Source: Actinobacteria bacterium 13_1_20CM_4_69_9
Lineage (GTDB): Bacteria; Actinomycetota; Thermoleophilia; Gaiellales; Gaiellaceae
Length of the DNA: 13,308 bases
Assembly (NCBI GenBank): GCA_001920085.1
Contig: MNJC01000050.1
Span: 1 to 13,308 of the forward strand
Direction: 5' to 3'
Shown: positions 1 through 6,878 of the stretch, piece after piece
Position numbering within the stretch: position 1 is the stretch's first letter
Layout: every line of letters begins with the position of its first letter
The notes under the pieces: model-generated
What the model was told of the DNA's origin: nothing
The model's input: the letters and a program-made list of their open reading frames with translations, nothing else
The model's database searches: none
Translations under genes and position numbers: made by a program

Positions 1-333
1 TCGATCCCGCGCGAGCAGCACGAGGCCGCCGCCGCGCTTGGCTTCGGCTGGGTCGGCCGGCACCTGTTCGTGATCCTCCCGCAGGCGCTCCGCCGTTTGC
101 TCCCGCCGCTGGTGAGCTTGATCGCGAACATCATCCAGAACACGACCATCGCCTCGCTGATCGGCGTCACAGAGCTGCTCGCGACAGGACAGCGCTCGAT
201 CGAACGGCTGCAGTTCGAGGCGGGAGCGAACTCCCACGCGTTTGCGATCTACACGGCGCTGCTCGCGGTGTTCTTCTGCATCTCCTTCCCGCTTACGAGG
301 CTGGCGCGCTTCCTCGAACGACGCCTGGTCTGA
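1..333 (+). CDS. Polar amino-acid ABC transporter permease, C-terminal part (partial)
   Basis: Inner-membrane permease subunit of a His/Glu/Gln-type ABC importer; the frame is open from the first base of the window and the 5' end lies outside it. The visible 110 residues begin inside the EAA loop that contacts the ATPase: EAAAALG at visible residues 8-14, followed at the usual distance by FVILPQA (23-29). Two hydrophobic stretches follow (about 33-55 and 80-97), and the chain ends with a basic tail (RLARFLERRLV) in the cytoplasm, all as expected for the HisM/GlnP family. The gene ends normally with TGA at 331-333. No ATP-binding or substrate-binding partner follows, so any operon partners must lie upstream. 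The last 41 bases overlap, on the opposite strand, the degraded C-terminal end of the membrane-protein pseudogene. The family call is firm; the substrate within the polar amino acids cannot be told from this fragment. Confidence 0.93.
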   Translation, partial: SIPREQHEAAAALGFGWVGRHLFVILPQALRRLLPPLVSLIANIIQNTTIASLIGVTELLATGQRSIERLQFEAGANSHAFAIYTALLAVFFCISFPLTRLARFLERRLV

Positions 334-795
334 AAGCAGCCGCCACGAGCGTTGCGCCGAGCAGCGTTCCCACGCCTCCGAGCGCCAGGTCGCCGATCGT
401 GTCCTCGTACGTCAGCTGCAGCCCGGACGACCCGAGCTTCGCGCTGGCGTTGCAGCGAACGAGCCTCGGCAAGCTACCGGCGTGGTCGATCGCCGTCGGA
501 TTCGGCGCGGCGACGGAAATCCTCTGGGAGCTCAGTTGAGGAAGTGGGGCGCACGTTGCCGCCTGTGTCGATCACGAACGGCAGCACGACGAGGATGTCG
601 ATCGAGTGCGGGCCGCGGCCGGCCGCGCAACTGCCACACGACGGGCACGATCAGCGCCGCGAGGGGGGACGTGAGAGCTCGCGCCAACATCGCCTTCCCG
701 TTGAAGCGCTCGAGGTCGGACGTCACCGAAAAGAGCAACATGGCGACGAGGAGCGCCTTGGCGCCGACGTTCAGCCACAGCAGCCGCCGCTCCAC
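293..795 (-). pseudogene. Broken multi-pass membrane protein gene with an internally inverted block
   Basis: Reading the minus strand from a GTG at 795, the product starts like a small actinobacterial integral membrane protein: a hydrophobic first helix (ALLVAMLLFSV), then GKAMLARAL and PLAALIVPVVWQLRGR. A one-base frame change near 612-625 moves the rest to another frame (GPHSIDILVVLPFVIDTGGNV, ending near 552). The expected continuation is not on this strand. It lies on the plus strand at about 435-536 (ALALQRTSLGK then AWSIAVGFGAATEILWEL). The C-terminal part is again on the minus strand from about 438 down to a TAA at 293-295 (SSGLQLTYEDTIGDLALG, GTLLGATLVAAAF). In family members as I remember them, TGGN, LALxRTxL, GFGAxTxILWEL and YxDTxGDLALG occur in this order in one chain. 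So the middle block is flipped, with roughly 20 and under 10 residues apparently lost at its two edges. The protein cannot be made intact. Its function is unknown to me (a DUF2238-like membrane protein is my best guess). It fills the otherwise gene-free stretch 334-842. Confidence 0.72.
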
Positions 796-804
796 CGTCC
801 CAGT

Positions 805-833
805 TTGAACCCTTACGGTGCGTCCGCAAGACT
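805..833 (+). promoter_or_regulatory. Weak candidate promoter for the cyclase-ATPase gene
   Basis: TTGAAC at 805-810 resembles a -35 box, and AAGACT at 828-833 sits 17 bases downstream where a -10 box would be, though it matches the consensus poorly. Transcription would start near 840, just before the ATG at 843. That gene has no Shine-Dalgarno sequence, so a leaderless or nearly leaderless transcript would fit. This is a pattern match only. Confidence 0.22.
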
Positions 834-842
834 TGGGCCGAG

Positions 843-3800
843 ATGACCGCCGTCGAGGTCCACTGCGGGAGTTGCGGCGAGGCCAACGCCGTCGGCGCCC
901 GCTTCTGCAGCAACTGCGGCGCGCCGCTCGCAGAGTCGGCTCCGCGGCAGGAGGAGCGCAAGCTCGTCTCGGTTCTGTTCGTCGACCTCGTCGACTCGAC
1001 GGCGCGCGCGGACAAGGCCGATCCTGAAGACGTCCGCGACGTGCTGCACGCCTACCACCGTGAAGCGAAGGAGTGCATCGAGCAGTACGGCGGGGTCGTC
1101 GAGAAGTTCATCGGCGACGCCGTCATGGCGGTCTTCGGCGCGCCGACGGCGCACGGGGACGACGCCGAACGTGCTGTCCGCGCGGGGCTCCGCGTGCTCG
1201 AGGCGATCGCGCGGCGCGACCTCGCCGCGCGCGCGGCGGTCAACACCGGTGATGCGATCGTGTCGGTTGAGCAAGCGCGGAGCGGCCAGGCGCTCGCAAC
1301 CGGCGACGTCGTGAATACCGCAGCCCGCCTTCAGAACGCAGCGCCGACCGGACGTGTCGTGGTCGGCGCAGAGACGTATCGCGCGACACGACAGGCGATT
1401 CGCTACGAGCCGCTCGATGCCGTGGACGCAAAGGGCAAGGCAGACCCGGTCGAGGCCTGGCTCGCCGTCGAGCCGGTGACGGGGCCCGCAGAGCGGCCGC
1501 TCGGCGCGGCGCCGCTGATTGGCCGCGACCGCGAGCTCGAGCTGCTGCAGTCCCTCTGGAGCCGGGCTATCGACGAGCGGCGCCCGCATCTCGTCACGCT
1601 CGTCGGGCCGCCCGGGATCGGCAAGTCGCGGCTCTCTCGCGAGTTCGCCACCTTCATCGCCGCCGGCGATGGGCGCGTCGTCCGCGGGCGTTGCCTGCCG
1701 TACGAAGAGCGCAGCGGCTACCAGGCGTTCGCCCGGCTCGTTCGCGACTCCGCGGGGATCCTCGGCTCGGATACGCCCGGAGTTGCGCGTTCGAAACTCG
1801 AGGCGAGAGTCGAGACACTTCTCCCGGACGAGGAGCGCACGGACACGCTGCGCTTCCTGCTGCTGCTCCTCGGGATGGGGGACGACGAGGTGCGCGACGG
1901 GCGGCTTCTCTTCTTCGCTGCGCGCCGTTTCGTCGAGTGCATGTCGCTGGAGCAGGCGACCCTGTTCCTGTTCGAAGACATTCACTGGGCCGACGGCAGC
2001 GAGCTCGAGCTGCTGACGTACCTGGGCCAGTTCGTTCGCGAAGCGCCGGCGACGCTGCTCGCGACGGCGCGGCCGGAGCTTCTCGACGCCCATCCGTCGT
2101 GGGGGTCCGGGCTGGGGGCACAGACGACGATCCCGCTCGAGCCGCTCACGGACGACGCAGCGCGCGCGCTCGCAGATCACCTCGCGGTGGGAGTCGATCC
2201 CGACCGGCTCGTCGACGTCGCGGGCGGGAACCCCCTGTTCCTCGAAGAGCTGGCGGCGTCGGTGGCCGAATTCGGCGCGAGCGACGAGCTGCCGGTGACC
2301 GTCCGGGAAGCGATCGCCGCCCGCATCGATGCGCTGCCGCAGCATGCACGCGACGCGCTGCTCCCCGCGGCGGTGATCGGCCGCACGTTCTGGCGCGGCG
2401 TCCTGAACAGCATCGGTTCGGAGGTCGATGTCGACGAGGCGCTGCAGACGCTCGAGGCGCGCGACTTCGTCAGGCGCGATCCGGCCAGCCAGCTCGCCGG
2501 CGACGCGCAGTACACGTTCAAGCACATGCTCATTCGCGAGGTCGCGTACTCGACCGTCCCGCGCGCGACTCGCCGCGAGCTGCACGCCGCGGTCGCGCGC
2601 AACATCGAGGAGACCATGGTCAGCGACGCGCTATCGACGATCCTTGCATATCACTGGCGCGAGGCGGGTGAGCCGAGCCGTGCGATCCCGCATCTACTGG
2701 ATGCAGCCGATCGCGCGCGCCGCAGCTGGGCGCGCGGCGCCGTGATCGACCTGTACACACGCGCATACGAGCTTGCTGACGACGCGGAGCTCCGTCGCAG
2801 GATCCGGCTGCAGCGCGGGCTCGCCCTCGTCGAGCTGGATGAATACGCGGCGGCGGTCGAGGAGCTCAGCACGCTCGTTTCCGAGCTGAGTGGCAAGGAG
2901 AAGCTCGACGCGCTGGTCGGACTCGCGCTCGCGTATCTGTGGACCGAACACGACGCCGAAGAGATCGAGACGGCCACCGAGGCAGTGGCGCTCGCCCGTG
3001 AGCTCGGAGACGACGCCGGGCTCGCCGCGGCGATGGCAGCGCACAGCGAGGGCCTCGCCATGCGCGGCGAGGACGGTGACCTCGATCGCGCGCTCGAGCT
3101 CGGCGATCGCGCGCTCGAGGTCTGGGTGCCCGGGACGCGGCCGTTCGAGCTCACGCACATGCTGCACCTGCACGCAAACACGCTCGCGTGGCGCGGCGAG
3201 TACGAGCGTTCGCTTGCCCTCTCGCACCGGACGCGCTCGATTGCCCGCGACGTGCACAGTCCGGAGGCGGTCCTGCGAGGAGAGGGCCTCGAAGCGCTCG
3301 CCCTCGCCGGGCTCGGCCGTCACGAGGAGGCGATTCCGATCTGGGACGAGCTCTTCGAGTTGCAGAAGGAGCTCGGAGGGCCGCGGCGCGTCGTGCTCAA
3401 CTACTCGTCCATCGCCTACCGCGAGGTGTACGACCTTGCCGAAGCGCGGGCGCGCAGCGAGGAGGCGCTCGAGCTCTCGGTCGGCATGCCGTTCGGCATG
3501 CCGAAGCAGTTCGCCGGCTCCGACCTGATCCAGACGGACCTCCTCGCCGGCGACGTCGGCACGGCCCAGGCGGACTGGCCGGAGCGCTGGGCTGCGGCCG
3601 AGCACGCCACGGGGTGGACGAGGTGGCTGATCGCGGGCCGGCTTCTTTCGGCGCGCGCGGAGATCGCGCTCGAAGCCGAGGATCCCGATGTCGCGGCCGA
3701 ATGGGCGCAGCGGGCCGTCGACGTCGCACGGCGCACGCGACGGTTCAAGTACGAGGCGCGCTCGCTGTCGACGCTCGGCCAGGCGCTGGTTCGCCTGGGT

Positions 3801-4052
3801 CGCAACGACGACGGGTTCGCCGCATTGCGCTCGGCCGTCCAGATCGCGGATCGCATCGTCAGTCCCTATGCGCGCTGGAACGCGCGCGCCGCGCTCGGCG
3901 GCGTCGCGTACGAGGTCGGCCGCGACGACGAGGCTGCGACCGCGTACCGCGAGGGCCGCGAGATCGTCGACACATTCGCCACAGCGCTCGCGCCGCAACG
4001 TACCGAGACGCTGTCGAAGTCGCCGGTCGTACAAAAAATCCGCTCGGCGTGA
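843..4052 (+). CDS. Zinc-ribbon / class III adenylate cyclase / AAA-STAND ATPase / TPR-like signalling protein
   Basis: A 1069-residue soluble protein predicted to make cAMP from ATP under control of an ATPase and a repeat sensor. A zinc ribbon (Cys8, Cys11, Cys22, Cys25) opens it. The class III cyclase domain spans about 41-208 and keeps every catalytic position I can place: metal-binding Asp48 and Asp92, adenine-selecting Lys88 and Asp155, transition-state Asn158 and Arg162. This points to adenylate rather than guanylate cyclase and to an active enzyme. The ATPase follows with Walker A GPPGIGKS (255-262), Walker B LFLFEDIHWAD (374-384) and GGNPLFLEEL (461-470). The C-terminal half (about 600-1060) is helical, rich in Ala, Glu and Leu, and TPR-like. 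The layout resembles the Mycobacterium tuberculosis Rv0386/Rv1358/Rv2488c group, but without a LuxR DNA-binding domain. The ATG at 843 is chosen because the zinc ribbon starts at once after it; no clear Shine-Dalgarno precedes it. The TGA overlaps the start of the sugar kinase gene. The input signal is unknown. Confidence 0.92.
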   Translation: MTAVEVHCGSCGEANAVGARFCSNCGAPLAESAPRQEERKLVSVLFVDLVDSTARADKADPEDVRDVLHAYHREAKECIEQYGGVVEKFIGDAVMAVFGAPTAHGDDAERAVRAGLRVLEAIARRDLAARAAVNTGDAIVSVEQARSGQALATGDVVNTAARLQNAAPTGRVVVGAETYRATRQAIRYEPLDAVDAKGKADPVEAWLAVEPVTGPAERPLGAAPLIGRDRELELLQSLWSRAIDERRPHLVTLVGPPGIGKSRLSREFATFIAAGDGRVVRGRCLPYEERSGYQAFARLVRDSAGILGSDTPGVARSKLEARVETLLPDEERTDTLRFLLLLLGMGDDEVRDGRLLFFAARRFVECMSLEQATLFLFEDIHWADGSELELLTYLGQFVREAPATLLATARPELLDAHPSWGSGLGAQTTIPLEPLTDDAARALADHLAVGVDPDRLVDVAGGNPLFLEELAASVAEFGASDELPVTVREAIAARIDALPQHARDALLPAAVIGRTFWRGVLNSIGSEVDVDEALQTLEARDFVRRDPASQLAGDAQYTFKHMLIREVAYSTVPRATRRELHAAVARNIEETMVSDALSTILAYHWREAGEPSRAIPHLLDAADRARRSWARGAVIDLYTRAYELADDAELRRRIRLQRGLALVELDEYAAAVEELSTLVSELSGKEKLDALVGLALAYLWTEHDAEEIETATEAVALARELGDDAGLAAAMAAHSEGLAMRGEDGDLDRALELGDRALEVWVPGTRPFELTHMLHLHANTLAWRGEYERSLALSHRTRSIARDVHSPEAVLRGEGLEALALAGLGRHEEAIPIWDELFELQKELGGPRRVVLNYSSIAYREVYDLAEARARSEEALELSVGMPFGMPKQFAGSDLIQTDLLAGDVGTAQADWPERWAAAEHATGWTRWLIAGRLLSARAEIALEAEDPDVAAEWAQRAVDVARRTRRFKYEARSLSTLGQALVRLGRNDDGFAALRSAVQIADRIVSPYARWNARAALGGVAYEVGRDDEAATAYREGREIVDTFATALAPQRTETLSKSPVVQKIRSA

Positions 4053-4768
4053 AGCTCGTCACCGTCGGCAACGTCATGGTCGACGTCGTGGCCGAACGTC
4101 TGCCCGAGCGCGGCGAGCGCGCGCACGGCGGCGTGCAGCTGCGTGCGGGCGGCTCGGCGGTGAACGCCGCGCTCGTCGCCCGCGAGCTCGGCGCTGAGGC
4201 GCAAGTCGTCGGTCGCGTCGGCAGCGACGCAGCCGGGGATCTCGTCGTCGCGATGCTCGAGGGCCGCGGTGTCGAGGCGCGCCTCGCCCGTGACGCCGAC
4301 CTCCCCACGGGAACCGCGGTTGCGCTCGCCGACGCCGTCATGGCCGATCGCGGGGCGAATGCGCGCCTCTCGCCCGGGGACATCCCGTCGCCGCTCCGGG
4401 GCGACGCTCTGCTCGTCTCCGGCTTCGCGCTCTTCCAGGACGGCTCTCGGGAGGCCGCGCTGGCAGCGCTCGCGGCGTTCGAAGGCGCCTGGACGGCCGT
4501 CGACCTCGCGTCGCCGCGTCTCGCACGCGCGGACTTCGACGCGCGCGTCGTCTTCGCGACGGAGGCGGAGGCGCGGGTCGTCTCCGGCCTCGACGACCGG
4601 TACGAGCTCGTCTGCCTGAAAGACGACTACGGCGTCGAGCGCACATCGCCGTTCGGCGCGGGCGATGCGTTCGCCGCCGCCTTCCTCGTGGCGCTCGCCG
4701 ACGGCGCAGCTCCCGACGAGGCACACGAGCGCGCCCGTGAGGCCGCCGCTAGAGCAGCGTCGCCATGA
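4049..4768 (+). CDS. Compact PfkB-family (ribokinase-like) carbohydrate/nucleoside kinase
   Basis: A cytosolic kinase predicted to transfer the ATP gamma-phosphate to a sugar or nucleoside hydroxyl. The start is a GTG whose last two bases are shared with the TGA of the cyclase gene (4-base GTGA overlap), so it is probably translated by re-initiation and co-expressed with the cyclase. Over 239 residues: substrate-lid region with Asp12, the first PfkB signature GGSAVNAALVARELG (34-48), GRVGSDAAGDLV (55-66), and the second signature GAGDAFAAAF (203-212) with catalytic base Asp206. The usual DTTGAGD reads SPFGAGD here. The protein is clearly shorter than the usual 290-330 residues. The shortening looks concentrated just before the second signature (CLKDDYGVERTSPFGAGD), where family members carry more beta-strand sequence. 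The frame is intact, so I call it functional, but the substrate cannot be predicted. The 3' end overlaps the convergent hydrolase-glycosyltransferase gene by 20 bases. Confidence 0.88.
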   Translation: MKLVTVGNVMVDVVAERLPERGERAHGGVQLRAGGSAVNAALVARELGAEAQVVGRVGSDAAGDLVVAMLEGRGVEARLARDADLPTGTAVALADAVMADRGANARLSPGDIPSPLRGDALLVSGFALFQDGSREAALAALAAFEGAWTAVDLASPRLARADFDARVVFATEAEARVVSGLDDRYELVCLKDDYGVERTSPFGAGDAFAAAFLVALADGAAPDEAHERAREAAARAASP

Positions 4769-6878
4769 GCTCTGCCGCTCGGTCCGCGCCTCTGCCGTCC
4801 ACCTGGCGGTAGGACGGAGTCGCCGTGCGGAGCTCTGCGAGCTTCGCTTCGAGCGTCTCCGGCGTGAGCTCGCTGTAGTCGAGCCAGCTCGTCGCGCCGT
4901 AGCGGTCGAGACGCCGCCGCACGTGGTAGCGCTGCTCGAAGTGACTCGACAGCGGGATCGAGAGGAAGGGACGCCGCGCGGCGACGAGCTCCATCGTCGT
5001 CGTCAGGCCGCCCTGCACGACGGCGACGTCGCACGCGGCGAGGTGACGATAGAGCTCGTGCACGTACCCGCGCACCTCGACGTTGTCGCGACGCGGCACG
5101 CCGGCGGGGTCGATGCGCGGCCCCGTGACGACGATCGTGCGCAGCTCGGGCGGCAGGCACTCGACGACGCGGTGCAGCAGCGGCGCGCCGACGCCCGAGC
5201 CGCCGACGGAGACGATGCAGAACGGCTCGTCGTCGTAGCCGAGCTCGCGCCGCAGGGCCGCCCGGTCCCCGAGCGCCGCCGGATCGAAGCCCGGGATGTA
5301 GCCGGTGAAGTCGAAGTGCCGCTCCGTCCAGTCGCGGATCGCCGGGAGCCCCGGTCCGAACGTGTCCGGGACGATGTCGTCCGGCTCGCCCACGAACAGG
5401 GAGAGGTCGCGCACGCGGGGACGGCGCGCGATGTGCTCGATCATCTCGGCGTTGTAGTCGGCCGTCAGGTACGCCTCGTGCTCGCCGCCCGACGGCATCG
5501 GCAAGAAGCCGACGAAGTCGCTGAGCCAGACGTACGGCGACGTCTTCAGCTCGGGGTTCTCGTGCAGGTAGTAGTCGAGCTCCCAGGCCTCGTCCCCGAT
5601 CCAGAGGTCGTAGTGCTCGTCGCGCACGAGGTCGTGGAAGAGCATGAAGTTTGCGCACAGGATCTCGTCCAGGCGCCGGATCGCCTGGAACGCGTGCAGG
5701 TCGTGCTCGCCGGCGTCGCGGTCGATGTGGTCGGACTCGGCGGCCGTCTCCCGGCTCGCGGGGTGGATCGTCTCGCCGCGCGCCTCGAGCACGGTCGTCA
5801 CCGGATGCTGCGCCAGCCAGTGGACTTCGAGGCCTGGTACGCGACGGCGCAACGCGTCGGCGATCGCGACGTCGCGCCAGGCATGGCCGAGGCCGATCGG
5901 GGACGAGAGCACCAGCGCCCGCTTCGTGCGCGACAGCGAACGGGTCCACGTCCGCCGCCGCGGCGGCCGCCCGCCCGCGCGTTCGGCGAGCTCCCGGAGA
6001 AGCAGGTTGATCTGCACCGGCTCGCGCGCCTGCAGCGCGTGCCCCGACCCGCGAAACTCGATGAAGTCACCACCGGTGAGCGCGGCCACGTTTGCGCCGC
6101 GCTCGAACGGGATGATGCGGTCGCCTGTCCCGTGTGCGACGACGACCGGGCAGCGCACGCTGCGCAGCAGGCGTTCCGCGGTCTCACGGTCGACGAGATT
6201 CGAGGACGAGCCCTGCGCGGCGACGATGACGTCGGGTGTCGTGTCGAGGCCGAAGGCGATGCCGTCCTCGATCTGCTTCGTCGAGTGCGGCTCCGAGAAG
6301 ATCTGGCCCATGAAGAACTCGAGGAAGTCCTCCCAGTTGCTGAGCCAGTAGTACCGGTTGTATTTCGCCCAGCCCTCGTAGGTCTCTAGCTCCTCATCCC
6401 AGACCAGGCCGGGGCGCTCGATGTCGGGCGGAATGAACCCGATCGTCGGGGCGATCAGCAACGCGCCGACCGCACGCTCCGGGTGGCGCGTGGCGAAATG
6501 GAGCCCGTAGAGCGCGCCGAGCGAGACGCCCGCGATGACGGCAGCGTCGACGCCCACCTCGTCGAGGACGGCGGCGGCGTCGTCGGCGAACTCGATTGCG
6601 TCGTACGCCTCCGACTCGGTCGGGCGATCAGAGAGCCCGTTGCCGCGTCCGTCGAACGTGACCACGCGGAAATGCCGGGCGAGGTACGGGATCTCCAGCT
6701 TCCAGTGCCGCGAGTGGTAGATCGACCAGGTGGGCAGGAGCAGGCCCGCGGGCTCCCCCTTGCCGTAGCTCTCCCAGTGGAGCCGGACGCCGTCGCGAAC
6801 GGCGACGCCGGTCTCGTCGGGCTCTCGAGCGGTCGTTCCGGTGTCGCTCCGGCCCACCCGGTCGATCGTATTGCTCAA
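4749..6878 (-). CDS. Alpha/beta hydrolase - GT-B glycosyltransferase fusion protein
   Basis: A single 709-residue frame holds two enzymes. Residues about 24-298 form an alpha/beta hydrolase: oxyanion region LPTWSIYHSRHW, TFDGRGNGLSDRP (74-86), nucleophile Ser119 in GVSLG, acid Asp253 (HGTGDRIIP) and His280 (GSGHALQARE), so the triad is complete. An Arg/Pro-rich linker (about 300-318) leads to a glycosyltransferase of the GT-B fold (about 319-709). It opens with LVLSSPIGLGHAWRDVAIA, where His332 is the likely base, and has SVGGSGVG (557-564) and the donor-site stretch QGGLTTTMELVAARRP (622-637), related to GT1/GT28 UGT and MurG-like enzymes. No signal peptide is seen, so it should act in the cytosol. 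I choose the TTG at 6878 because it overlaps the methyltransferase stop as TTGA, implying coupled translation. The likely role is modifying a small molecule or lipid by glycosyl transfer and hydrolysis; donor and acceptor are unknown. The fused order is uncommon in my experience. Confidence 0.88.
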   Translation of the reverse strand: MSNTIDRVGRSDTGTTAREPDETGVAVRDGVRLHWESYGKGEPAGLLLPTWSIYHSRHWKLEIPYLARHFRVVTFDGRGNGLSDRPTESEAYDAIEFADDAAAVLDEVGVDAAVIAGVSLGALYGLHFATRHPERAVGALLIAPTIGFIPPDIERPGLVWDEELETYEGWAKYNRYYWLSNWEDFLEFFMGQIFSEPHSTKQIEDGIAFGLDTTPDVIVAAQGSSSNLVDRETAERLLRSVRCPVVVAHGTGDRIIPFERGANVAALTGGDFIEFRGSGHALQAREPVQINLLLRELAERAGGRPPRRRTWTRSLSRTKRALVLSSPIGLGHAWRDVAIADALRRRVPGLEVHWLAQHPVTTVLEARGETIHPASRETAAESDHIDRDAGEHDLHAFQAIRRLDEILCANFMLFHDLVRDEHYDLWIGDEAWELDYYLHENPELKTSPYVWLSDFVGFLPMPSGGEHEAYLTADYNAEMIEHIARRPRVRDLSLFVGEPDDIVPDTFGPGLPAIRDWTERHFDFTGYIPGFDPAALGDRAALRRELGYDDEPFCIVSVGGSGVGAPLLHRVVECLPPELRTIVVTGPRIDPAGVPRRDNVEVRGYVHELYRHLAACDVAVVQGGLTTTMELVAARRPFLSIPLSSHFEQRYHVRRRLDRYGATSWLDYSELTPETLEAKLAELRTATPSYRQVDGRGADRAAELMATLL

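Noticed and set aside
293..795. Invertible phase-variation element still active
   Set aside because: No recombinase gene and no clear matched inverted repeats at the two edges are visible, and the gene is also frameshifted, so an active switch is not supported.
813..2585. Long minus-strand open frame of 590 codons
   Set aside because: It lies entirely opposite the cyclase-ATPase gene, has Arg-rich composition and no recognisable domain; long antisense frames are expected at this GC content.
2694..4034. Minus-strand open frame of 446 codons
   Set aside because: Antisense shadow of the TPR-like half of the cyclase protein with no family features.
3188..4048. Upstream extension of the PfkB frame
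   Set aside because: The frame is open far upstream, but this part is Arg/Gly-rich shadow of the cyclase gene; PfkB homology begins at the GTG at 4049.
4665..6389. Plus-strand open frame of 574 codons
   Set aside because: Antisense to the hydrolase-glycosyltransferase gene, which has clear domains and catalytic residues.
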